Assembly (NCBI RefSeq): GCF_040183065.1
Contig: NC_091132.1
Coordinates: 164,328,102 to 164,392,101 of the forward strand
Origin: Periplaneta americana
Lineage: Eukaryota > Arthropoda > Insecta > Blattodea > Blattidae
Length of the DNA stretch: 64,000 nucleotides
Direction: 5' to 3'
The notes below the pieces were generated by a model. That model did no database searches. It had not been told where the DNA came from and saw only the letters and a program-made list of their open reading frames with translations. Below, piece after piece: positions 54,114 through 64,000 of this stretch. Position 1 is the first letter of the stretch; every line of letters starts with the position of its first letter. Made by a program: the position numbers and the translations under genes.

Positions 54114-54910
54114 TATTCACTTCTGTTCTTCTGTCTAGCCTAAAATTAGTACCGTACCTATGTTTTCAACTTTTATAGTCCTGCTCCAGACATTGCCAAC
54201 GCTGTTTATACAGCATAACTGATCCTTGGTGTTTCGATACATTTTGCTGTTTCTACTAATTTCCCAGTATTTTCACTACTGTTGTCACCACATCCTTCTT
54301 CCATCACTTTTTGACACTTTTTATCATACATGCACCCGCAAAATGATTTTCTTACAACTCTTACATTTCTTTCTTTCTATAAGCAGAGTGGCCAGTTCAT
54401 TTCTTAATCCACTGCATACATTATTGACTGGTAAAATATTTCACTAATCTACTTCAGATGTATACAAGCAATTGCTTTTCCTCTGACATAAATAATCAAG
54501 TCAGATGTACAGGCTGATAATACTGTATATGTACATATCAGTCAGAATATCAATCAGAGGCACAAGTGTTTCGTATAATTTCTACCAAAGCTTGGGCGGA
54601 AGCAACTCAATATTTTCAATCCTGTAACTTGTTTCAGTGTTCAAAACCCTACTGTAACACCAATATATTCATACGGTGTTACTGCTTTAATCAATCCAGG
54701 TTCTTTCCTTCCAATAGCCTATGTGCGGTCACCATTTTAATGTGACTAGCACCATTCCCTTCAACAACCGCTGTTCCCACAGTTTTTTCTAATTATTTTC
54801 TTTCCCTTTTCTTTCATTATAAGAAAAACCAATCCAGCAGTGATAATTTCTGTAAGTGAACTATATTTATTTTTTATAACTCACCATAAGAGGATCTCAT
54901 AAAGTAATAT
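54114..54910. other. Nothing recognised
   Basis: T-rich, small ORF at 54226-54447 without a domain. Confidence 0.5.
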
Positions 54911-55205
54911 CGCTATGATATGGCCCTGGAATCGCAAAGTATAGACGACCTGCAAAAAGCAATCGTCAACCTATCACAGTGGGCAATAGAAAATGAAGTC
55001 AAAATCAACGAGGATAAGACAGAACTTGTGGTGTTCAGAAGAGGTGGGAAAGTCTCCGAGAGAGATAAATTGACATGCAATGGGAAAATTCTCAACATTA
55101 GAAGTCATTGCAAATACCTGACGCTGACAATCCAGACGACGGGGAAATCGTTCTCGAAGGACAGATTAATAGCGGCAGTTCGTGCAATATTACGAACTTG
55201 ATTGA
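54911..55205 (+). pseudogene. LINE RT fragment after the active site
   Basis: The frame reads YDMALESQSIDDLQKAIVNL (a YADDMAL box that has lost two residues), then WAIENEVKINEDKTELVVFR and LTCNGKILNI...CKYL, typical of Jockey/R1-type RT. It starts and ends abruptly, with neither the upstream nor the downstream RT parts. Confidence 0.8.
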
Positions 55206-55309
55206 TTTCTTAACCGTGTGAGTGCTTCTTTAAAATATCAGACTTCTTGAACCCCAAAAATTTTTGTATATCGCAAACATAGCAATTTTATGTCAAAGGC
55301 TGTGTGTAC

Positions 55310-55855
55310 GACTGCTTTCAAAACGGAATAGATTGTCGCGTGTGTACTCGTCCATGTCCGTTCAAATTAAATGATTCCGAAAATTTGTTTTCTTACGTAT
55401 GGCATCTCAATGCTTTCTCCCCTATGTTTATACTTGACGTGACGGCATTCCCTCACACCTTTGACCACTTAGCTGTAGGAACGTGCTCAGTTGTAAGATT
55501 TTGAAGTCATTGCCATATTATATTTGTCCCACGCACCTAAGCAATGAGGACAGAACAGGGGTTTATCAGGGTTTACCAAATACACAAAGAGAGGCCGTTA
55601 TGTTTTGGATAAAAGTATAGCCCTCATGATCTTTCTGATGGATAGATATCGAATATATTTTCTGCATAAAACACATTTCATTCTTTTCCCTTTTATTTAC
55701 GAATGCATGCTTTATAAATTACCACACTCCGAAAATTTCTATCCACATATATCACAAATAAATGTCTTCACTATTGTGCATTCAAGCGTATGATTTTTCT
55801 AGATACCAGGTTTCGAAAATTTCGTTCCACATATATTATATGTGAACGGCTTCTA
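55310..55855 (-). pseudogene. Fossil zinc-finger array downstream of gene B stop
   Basis: The minus-strand sequence after the stop continues with decayed 84-bp finger units: KPFTYNICGTKFSKPGI, KTFICDICG-stop-KFSECGNL, a further unit with KYI at 55640-55680, and NKFSESFNLNGHGRVHTR near 55400. Stops and frameshifts occur in each. At least four decayed units are identifiable, so the functional array once extended further or a neighbouring exon decayed. Confidence 0.8.
55692..55697 (-). promoter_or_regulatory. Candidate polyadenylation signal of gene B
   Basis: AATAAA on the minus strand about 160 bases after the stop codon, inside the fossil finger region. Confidence 0.3.
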
Positions 55856-57416
55856 CTATGTGTGCAACAATGAATGCCTTTTTAAATGACCAGATTGCGA
55901 AAATTTCTTTCCACATATATCACAATAGAAAGGCTTCTCCCCTGTGTGTACGAGTGCATGCTTTTTTAGACTACTCGATTCCGAAAAATTCTTTCCACAT
56001 ATATCGCAACTGAATGCCTTCTCCCCTGTATGTACGACTGCATGTCTTTTCAGATTACCGCATTCCGAAAATTGCTTTCCACACACATGACAACTGAATG
56101 GCTTCTCCCCTGTATGTATCTTAGAATGCTTTTTTATAGTACAATATTGCGAAAATCTTTTTCCACATATATCACAACCGAATGCCTTCACACTTGTGTG
56201 TACGAGTGCATGGACTTTTAGAGTACGAGACTGAGAAAATTTCTTTCCACATATATCGCAACTGAATGCCTTCCCTATTGTGTGTAAGAGTGCATGGTTT
56301 TTTAAAGTACTCGAATGCGAAAATTTTTTTCCACATATATCACAACAGAATGGCTTCTCCCCTGTGTGTACGCGTGCATGACTTCTAAGACTAGAAGATG
56401 CCGAAAACTTCTTTCCACATATATCACAACTGAATGTTTTCTCTCCTGTGTGTACAACAGCATGATTTCTAAGACTATCAAATACCGAAAATTTCTTTCC
56501 ACATATATCACAATTGAATGCCTTCTCTCCTGTATGTACAAGTGTATGCCTTTTAAGATTACTAAATATAGAAAAATTTTTTCCACAAGTTTCACAGCTG
56601 AATGGTTTCTCCCCTGTGTGTGTTAATGCGTGCTTTTTAATTTGACCAATTTGGGAAAATTTCTTTCCACATATATCACAATTGAATGGCTTTTCCCCTG
56701 TGTGTAGGAGCGAGTGCGTCTTAAGCGAACCGGATTGCGAAAACTTAGTTCCACATATATCACAACTGAATGCTTTCTCGCCTGTGTGTACGAGTGCGTG
56801 TTTTTTAAGAGTATCATATACGGAAAATTTCTTTCCACATATATCACAACTGAACGGCTTCTCCCCGGTGTGTATGAGATCGTGCTTTTTAAGATTACTA
56901 AATCGGGAAAATTTCTTTCCACATATATGACAACTGAATGGCTTCTCCCCTGTGTGTACGGATGCGTGCCTCTTAAGCGTAGCAGATTGCGAAAATTTCT
57001 TTCCACATATAACACAACTGAATGGCTTCTCCCCTGTGTGCACAAGTGCGTGCTTCTTTAGAGCACTAGTTTCCGAAAATATCTTTCCACATATATCACA
57101 ACAGAATGCTTTCTCTCCTGTGTATACGCGAGGCAGCTTTTTAAAACCACCGGATACCGATAATTTCTTACCAGAATTATTACAATCGAATGGCTTCTGA
57201 CTCATATGTACGCGTGAATGCTTTTGGAGATCACTCGATTTAGAACAAGCCTTTCCACAAACATCGTAACACAGTGGGCTCTTGTGGTTGTGTAGAACAG
57301 CATGGCTTTTGAGCGTTGCCGAGTTTAAGAAGCGCTTTCCACAAACATCACATCTGTATGTCTTCGAGCACTCATCGTCTTCTGAAATTATGTCGCAGGA
57401 AGCAGGCATTCCAATG
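55856..57416 (-). CDS. Gene B last exon: 18-unit C2H2 zinc-finger array
   Basis: The exon opens after acceptor TTTTCGTCACAG at 57417; its first base completes a Ser codon with the 62.8k exon (phase 2), reading [16 protein letters not shown]. Finger 1 ([17 protein letters not shown]) is canonical; unit 2 has an extra residue between its Cys pair (CYDVC) and unit 3 has lost Cys and His residues (CNNSGKKLS...PRVY); units 4-18 are canonical C-x2-C-x12-H-x3-H with TGEK(P/A)F linkers. The last unit ends KRHSLLHT and stop (55856-55858), without a C-terminal tail. Backbone residues are nearly identical between units (CDICGKKFS), while helix positions -1, 2, 3 and 6 differ from unit to unit. Expected role: nuclear DNA-binding protein with a long composite recognition site, targets unknown. 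Confidence 0.93.
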
Positions 57417-58540
57417 CTGTGACGAAAATGTGCTCTTAGTTCAAGGAATAAAGACTAAAGCCGAAGAAATAACGAAAAACAAAACTACATCCACAACAAA
57501 CATATGAAACTTAGTAATTACTAAGTCATGCCAGAAAATAACTATACAATTCTACTCAAGTTAATTCTCACAAATAGTTTCTTATGTATTTTACGTCGCT
57601 TTATCTACAGCTATAGATTTCTAGCATCTGAGTCAGATAAAGATGATACTAGTGAGATGAATAGAGAATAGCACCTCAAGTTATCCAGTATTTGCTCTTA
57701 ATGATTTGAGAGAGAACAGCGGAAAATACTTCAAACTATAAATACTTACAATACTTTTCTACAACAATAAAGGAAATATTTCGATAGCGATATGCAGGTT
57801 TTACAGCGACACTTGTACTTCAATTCAAACTAAAGCCCTACGAGGTCTTGACTTCCCCAAATGCTATTCTGCTCTATGCTGTTCACAGTATTTCCTAGCT
57901 CTATAATATTCAACTGGCTTTTGTACTGTAAAGTATATGTTCTATTTATATTACAAAAGCGCAGGTTGTCTTGCGAAATATCTGAATTCAAGGAAATGTT
58001 TAGCAAACTTACAATCGGAAATAATAAACGCGAATAGGATTAGAAGTCCACTCACTTTACAAAGACATAAGAATGATTATTCCAACATAAGTTAGCTACT
58101 GATGTGACAATGATATTCTGTAGAGATTACCGTGCATTGTGGAAATAAATTCCTTCTAGCAAGTAATGGCCAACACTTAAAATGCCAGCTAGAGATGTGC
58201 CGTTTATATTTCGGCATGTCAGTTTCTCCTTTCCATTCCTTTCCTTTTCTTCTATCCTTATGCCTTTCTCTGTTTGTTCTAGTTCTTCTTACGCTTCATA
58301 GATGGCTTACTTTCTCTCATCTTTCTATTTTTTCCGTTTTCTCTGTGTCTGTTCCTATAACCTGTGATGAATTGAAATCTGGGGAGCAGTTATTATTTTA
58401 TTATTATGGTTGCTAATTGGCTAAGATCGAGGGAGCAGTAAATATTTCATAATAGCGCTTTCTGATTGGTTAAGATAGAGACGCCAAGTTTCATTTCGAT
58501 TGTAGCATCAGTCTAGTGGATGGACTCATTCAGGTCGGAT
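57417..58540. other. Gene B intron, nothing recognised
   Basis: AT-rich intron with the polypyrimidine-like acceptor region of the finger exon at its left edge. No repeat ends identified. Confidence 0.5.
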
Positions 58541-58830
58541 GTGTGCCGGCAGTTGAGGACGTGTGTTGTGATGGGCACGAGCTCCTATGTAGGCCGGGGA
58601 TCGAACTGAGTTCGATAAGTCTACTAGTAGCTACGTAGTCCAAAGTGTTGTGGGAACCTGCGAGATAATCGCAGAGGTTGCAGAGAGTACGTCAGTACGC
58701 TAGAGGGACTCTTCCAGGTCGGGTGTGTGCCGGCAGTTGAGGGTGTTGTGAAGGGCACGAGCTCCTATGTAGGCCGGGGATCAAACTGGGTTCGATAAGT
58801 CTATAAGTATAAGATATTCGTGTGGAATTT
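58523..58830. repeat. Tandem duplication, 184-bp period
   Basis: GTGTGCCGGCAGTTGAGG, GGCACGAGCTCCTATGTAGG and GGTTCGATAAGTCTA-like words occur at 58541 and 58725. GC content is above the surroundings. A B-box-like GGATCGAACT occurs in the first unit. Possibly part of an LTR that runs on to AATAAATAG at 59291, but I find no matching ends. Confidence 0.75.
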
Positions 58831-61800
58831 AGCGGCGAGTTTTGGGATGTACTTATTATCTTGAACTGCATTCATTTTCCTCACTGACTAGCGTGCAGTC
58901 AACTCTGGTTAAATACTGGTCGGTAATTTTATTTCAGATGATCGTTTCTCTAGCTGTGATATAACTAAAAGCCTACCACAAACTACAAGTAGTTCAGTGA
59001 GTTGGTTTTGGCTTCCGTTTTACTTAGTTTTTGCAGTAGAACGAATTTGAAGCGTGTGAAATTCACAATGAAAGCACCCATTGTTGTGTGACGTTTGAAG
59101 GGTGGCCAATTTGTATGTTACGGCTATGTGTGTGTGCTGAGTGATGGTTATGTCAAGGTTGTATGACAAGATGGATGCCAGGTGGGGAAGTACCTACATA
59201 TGTAAGGTAATTAGCTGGATTTGGTTTATGTTACTCTGTGAAGAAGATATTTTCTGTGCTACGTATTTATTCTGGGTTGCTTATTCAAAATAAATAGTTG
59301 TGTTTAACATAGTGAGTGTGTGTTGTCACTTGACTACCTCGACACGTAGATTACCATCCTGATCATAACGATTCATGGCAGGGTTATTTTATTATTTAAT
59401 TGTCTTGTATTCCAACCAGCAAGACTGGATAGATAGAAAGGCCGAGATCGCCTCAGAGAGATGGACAAACTTGCAACTTCTTCCATTTTGGTGCGATTGA
59501 CATTTCTTTTGAAACATAGCAAAATGGTCATAAATAGTGACAAGCACTGGATTCATTGAGGTATAAGCTACATGGACTGCATTCCTTGTTTCGTAATAAG
59601 AGACCCTATCCTGGCAAACGTTTTTCCACATTATGAGGGGATGCTTCGAGAGGGAACTTCTTTACCTCTATTAAGTAGTGAAGATGTATAAGTAATTTTG
59701 TGGCATTACTTCTTCCTTGAGCTACGGGTCTGGACACATCTTGATTAAGAGCTTTTTAATATGGGAGAAAAACTATTTTAGCAATCATATTATAGATTCT
59801 TCGCAAGATGTCCTTATTGTGTGGATTCCTCCATGGCAGTTTCTTGCTCATTTTCTAGTATCACAAGGAGAGAGAAATATACTGTTTTCGCTGTAAGAAA
59901 AATCGTAATGTAAACATAAGCACCTTTGCTGTCATACCCGTGATTGGCTCCCAGTCGAAACACTCACATGCCGCAGGAAAATATAGTTCGTATTTGGAAA
60001 CTACAATCTTGTATTATTTGAAAATAAAAAATTGAAACATTTAATTTCACTCATGTGTAAAACGCTATGTAAAAGAAGAGCTACTTTTATACTTTGTTAC
60101 GTACTACGAACGCGGATGAATACCAACAGTAATACCGAGGTAGTCTGTTCACAGTATAGAGAAATACAGTAAAGACACCTGAGCCATTTCGTGGGAACAA
60201 ATTCTGAGTGCGCATGTCACGAAACCTGGTGTATTATCTGGAACCTCCACCAGATGGATCTCCATCTACGTAGGGCTGGCATAATTTAATATTAACTGAA
60301 AACATTCATTACTCATATTTTAATAATTTTAAAGGCATGAGGCAAAGGAATGGCAATATGACCATAATAATATTTACTTCCGTATGCAATCATGATGATA
60401 ATATTCACTAATTGACGCTAACGTTCAAGTCACAGTTTGAGCCTTATGTTGGTAAAATTGATCCAAGTACAACATGATACATCATGGCGTCCGTTGCGGT
60501 GAAGTGCGAACATGAACGTCAACAATGGATATAAGTATTTTGACTTCCTAGCGACATAATATTAATCATATTTAATATACATACAAGATTATTCGTATTA
60601 CTGTCCAATGAAATAAATAAATAAATAAATATTTTACTAATATTTTGATAGTGGTTTGATACTAGCGACATAGTTGGATTCATTGAGAACTAGACTTCAC
60701 TGAGCTTGATTTTAGTACCAACAACATCAAAGGTACCGATAAGAGTTGTCCCTACTGATTCTTCTTATACTGTGGTCTGTTCTTGTAACAAGCTGGCGTC
60801 ACTTGAGCTCGTAGTTGTTCACGTAAGCACGTAGTACTGAAGTATGGCTTCGGTATCCTCAACTGTCCATTGTGAAAACATAAGACTTAAAAATAATTTA
60901 ATTGCAGTAATAACTACAAAGTAAATGTTTCCTAAGCAAACGCATGCATAGTAGTGAGGTTAGGCCTACTTGACGAGTAACGGGAATTGCTTAACATGAA
61001 ACAGAATGTACAACAGTAGGTGGGAACACATACTGAGAATCTATGGCGCCAAACAGTAGCCAATGAAGCCTCACTTCAGTCACGTGCTATTGTTTACATC
61101 AGGATTTTTCTTACAGCGAAAAGATTATAGTTGACAAGTTCCACTTGCTCCATTAAATGAGTCATTATATAATGACGTAAAAAAATAACAAAACTTTCAA
61201 TTCAAGATATTAAGAAATTATACAGACACATCATTTTATTTTTACTTCAATTTTTATTGTACCTGAGTTTTTTAATGTACTTCACTCCCACACATTCTAC
61301 TAGGAAACTTCCAACCGTTCTCCACACAGAACCAAGCCAGCGTATGCAGTACTGAGTTAGTGAGTATAGTACTTTCCAGAAATATGTTCGCGTTTTCCAG
61401 TGACGAAAGAGCTTTCAATATTGAATCATATTTTCGCACAGGTCCTGTCGTTAGTTTGCCTACGTCGCATCCCGGTTTCCCCCATCTGCTTCTGTTCGCC
61501 CCTCTGTAAAGTCTAGTAGCTGGGCTGTCTTAGCTCTTTTCTGAAAACATTAGTTTCTGTTACGAATTGGATGTCGACGTAATATTATATAACGGTTTAA
61601 AATAACTTAAATAAAAGGGCCTCATTAAGTAATTAACTGTCACGTGATTTCCCCCCCTTTCTACGACCCTGTCACAAAACCACTTGAATGGGCAGTAGAT
61701 AGCATTTCTGAGTAATTTTATCTTTTCAGGTCGGGCAGAAGTGAAGATTAAATTTACAGTACGTAAGGCACTCTTTTATAGAGTAGGTATAGAATTATTT

Positions 61801-62747
61801 CAACATTAGTTGCTCGTACGAAGGACGAAACTGGTAATTGGAATTACGTACAATAGTCTATAGTGCGATAATATGCACAAAAGAACTGAAGCCTCTATCG
61901 AAATGAACAGCCAATATTTTCAAAAATGTGTGTAAATATCCGTATTATGATTATTTTTGAATTTAACTTCATTCTCTATATTGTACGCTAATGTGCTGTG
62001 ACAGTATAATATACACTGCATAATTAATACGTACGAATGGATAGTTCAATTCGCGAGTAAAAACACTAAATGTTAATACAGTACTGTATTTTGATTAAAC
62101 AAAATCCTAATGAAAATTATGAAACTCAAAATTGCGATATTTCCTAGTTTACATAAAAGGATGAACTATTTTTCTTCCCTCCTATACCTAGGAAAGTGAT
62201 TTGTATTTTACGGCAGTATCATCGAACTCCAGTCTTGGAAGGGGGAGCAGAGGAGCAAATGATGTTTCCGGTTCTAGACCTTTAATCCAAAGATATAGCC
62301 AGGTTAATATTAAAAATGTTAGTAAAAATAAAATGATGTCCCCGTATTATTCCGATCTATTCTTAAGGTTTCGAGACTGCAAATGGGAAAACGAGAGCGA
62401 ATCCTCAACAAAGAAGTTAATATCTTCAAAAATTGCTTTCATACGTGGATGTTTATGGCTGCATGCCTGAATGGATGTAAGAATGAATGGATGCACAGGT
62501 AGAAGGATGGACACATAGACAGATAAACATATACCTAGGCAGATAAACGGACGAGAGGATAAGTGGACAAACAAACATATACATAAATACATAGAGAGAC
62601 TCAAAGTAGACATGCCCATTAAAATTGAGGAATGCATTTGAATAACAATAAAATTGAAATTAATCACAAATTTCTATCCTTCGTCATTATTCTTTGAACA
62701 AAGCAGTGTAACCAACAACGTAATAAGGCCTCACGCACTTCACTCAC
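58831..62747. other. Gene B intron, no gene recognised
   Basis: About 3.9 kb without a supportable feature. Small ORFs (59392-59631, 62201-62470, 62347-62667) have no domain. A short (AAAT)n run lies at 60609-60629. Divergent old repeats may be present. Confidence 0.45.
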
Positions 62748-62830
62748 CTGTCACTTAAGATTTCATCCTCTTGTGCTGTTACCTCCAGTCTGATCTGGTC
62801 CTCCACTTTATTTATCTCAGGTGTCTCCTC
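62748..62830 (-). CDS. Gene B penultimate exon: acidic linker exon
   Basis: An 83-base exon, acceptor ATCGTTTCAG, donor GTGAGT. It enters in phase 0 (EETPEINKVEDQIRLEV, ...EDEILSD) and leaves in phase 2 with AG, which joins C of the finger exon to make Ser. Same phase pattern and similar acidic character as gene A exon 4, and placed likewise just 5' of the finger exon. It lacks a psi-K-x-E motif. The upstream exons of gene B lie beyond the right window edge. Confidence 0.82.
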
Positions 62831-62989
62831 CTGAAACGATTGTATTGTATTTATTAACATTCCATGGTATTCATACATTGCTGCATGGCTAGAATATGGA
62901 ACAAGTAAAAAAACTTAATACCATTATAAAGTCTTAATTTATAGTCACAGTCTAGATCAAATATATACAGACGAGATATACAATATAGT

Positions 62990-63432
62990 CTACTAGTGCA
63001 ACACATAGCTTTAGTATCAATTTCATGAAGTGTTATTGAATGTCATGACTTCACCTACAGAATAGAAGGCGTGAGAAATTAGGCACTTCTTTAATTTGGC
63101 CCTAAATAATTTTATGTTTTGAGTTTCATTTTTTATATGGATAGGGAGGCTATTAAAAAATTTTTACTGCCGTATAACGCACTCCTTTTTGTTAGCACGA
63201 TAGACTTGCCAATGGAGTATGAAAGTCGTTTTTTTGACGTGTATTTATGCTATGAACTGTTGAATTAGTTACAATGTTTTCACGATTACATAGGCCTACG
63301 AGGATGATTATTAATGAAAAGATATACTGACAAGCCATGGGCATTATTTCTAGTTTTTTTTTTTAAATAGTCCTATACGATTCCCTAGATTTGGCACCTA
63401 CTATTATTCTAATTACTCTTTTTTGTAATAGA
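62990..63432 (-). pseudogene. LINE C-terminal end, interrupted
   Basis: Minus-strand frames read LLQKRVIRIIVGAKSRESYR, MACQYIFSLII, and near 63160 KFFNSLPIHIKNETQNIK and LFRAKLKKCLISHAFYSV, the C-terminal domain of a Jockey-like RT, ending TFNNTS and a stop about 63050. It joins FHSVMSFGIIFWRNST (63894-64000) across the insert at 63433-63893. Confidence 0.85.
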
Positions 63433-63893
63433 CAATTTACAAAATATTAATTTATTGGTCTGACCCAATATTTTGGGTTTGCCCTGCGACACAGAATTGC
63501 TCACAATAAAAATTTTAAATGAAAAATTATATAATCAGGTTTCAGACAAAAGTGATTAAGACATAAGAAAAAAAATAGAACCAAGTATAATTTAAATTGA
63601 ATGTACATCATAAAGATGCTGACGAAATGTCGCTACAGAAAATTTTAAAATGGTGGCGACGATGGCATCTTGAAGATCTCTTGTCAACTTGTATTTTTCC
63701 CTCCACTTTACAAAGGCTTTCGGAATGGTGCTTCTCGCTCCAATGAAGAGACCGGTAACTGTGATTTTTTCAATGTTGTATTTCGCTGATAGGTACTGAA
63801 TCGTGGGCTCGTAGATTTTCTTTTTCTCTTCGTTCACTTCAGATGGTTGAGTGGCTGAGATTTCAAATCTGATCGCAGGATCAATTATTTCGG
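63433..63893 (-). pseudogene. 5'-truncated retroelement inserted in the LINE
   Basis: The minus-strand frame (open from about 63893 to a stop at 63592) reads IIDPAIRFEIS, KKKIYEPTIQYLSAKYN, KITVTGLFIGARSTIPKAF, VATFRQHLY. A DPTIRFE...K..KY...GLxxGARG-type sequence is the C-terminus of another non-LTR element family (memory-based), possibly the restriction-like-endonuclease type. About 160 bases of 3' UTR follow before the host LINE resumes. Confidence 0.7.
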
Positions 63894-64000
63894 CTATCTG
63901 TGGAATTTCTCCAGAATATTATTCCAAAACTCATTACCGAGTGGAAGTATGCAAAGTATGTTGTTTTTAAGGTATTGATATTTACTATCTTTTGCATAGA
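63894..64000 (-). pseudogene. LINE fragment upstream of the nested insertion
   Basis: The minus strand reads TYFAYFHSVMSFGIIFWRNS, the FHS.M.YGI.FWG block of Jockey-like RT. Its continuation is at 63432 and below. It runs off the window. Confidence 0.82.

Noticed and set aside
56030..57200. Several long plus-strand and off-frame ORFs over the finger exon
   Set aside because: Shadows of the repetitive zinc-finger coding sequence.
58441..59340. Possible LTR (GC-richer start, AATAAA near the end)
   Set aside because: No TG...CA ends with target duplication could be found; only the 184-bp tandem duplication is solid.
60000..62700. Further exons of gene B
   Set aside because: I looked for short acidic frames with AG/GT borders on the minus strand and found none that I could defend besides 62748-62830.

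Overview
The window reads as nuclear DNA of an arthropod, most likely a blattodean insect such as a cockroach. It is AT-rich, has intron/exon genes with GT-AG splice sites, many (TAA)n microsatellites, a short (CCTAA)n run of the insect telomere type, and dense tRNA-derived SINEs, 5'-truncated LINEs, mariner/Tigger/hAT relics and MITEs. The organism call is an inference from the look of these repeats; no search was run. No prokaryotic gene, CRISPR array or convincing stand-alone tRNA/rRNA gene is present.

The only host genes I can support are C2H2 zinc-finger genes, all on the minus strand. Gene A reads right to left through five phase-compatible exons at 42.8k (start codon), 33.4k, 29.3k, 26.7k and 24.5-23.9k (zinc fingers), about 363 residues. 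Gene B enters from beyond the right edge: a short acidic exon at 62.8k joins in phase to a very large zinc-finger exon (57.4-55.9k, 18 finger units). A third, left-hand paralogue (gene A') is represented by cassette exons at 17.4k and 10.8k, a dead exon at 9.0k and intron blocks that match gene A; its exon 4 and finger exon should lie just left of base 1. Most internal exons encode several psi-K-x-E (SUMO-consensus) motifs and have phase 0 on both sides, so they can be duplicated or skipped without a frameshift. Downstream of both finger exons there are decayed finger repeats.

Layout. 0-9k: paralogous intron blocks broken by LINE fragments, a retroelement split in two by a later insertion (3.5-6.3k), a 1.4-kb TIR element and a hAT-like element inserted exactly at its end. 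9-19k: gene A' cassettes, SINE, LINE copies, a hAT MITE. 19-23.8k: RNase H LINE with a Tc1/mariner-like insertion, an inverted SINE pair, fossil fingers. 23.9-43k: gene A, its long introns filled with SINEs, LINEs, a solo LTR nested in a TIR element, and a 5.5-kb minus-strand LINE carrying several nested insertions, one of which encodes a THAP-like domain. 43-55k: broken Tigger element, SINEs, MITEs, a hAT element, and a 1.2-kb inverted structure with two outward-facing tRNA-like heads around a 55-bp tandem array, flanked by a 13-bp direct repeat. 55-64k: fossil fingers, gene B, and one LINE interrupted by another retroelement.

The combination (fast-changing finger arrays, duplicated SUMO-motif exons, and introns packed with transposons) resembles the architecture of transposon-repressing zinc-finger clusters in other animals. 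That functional reading is a hypothesis.
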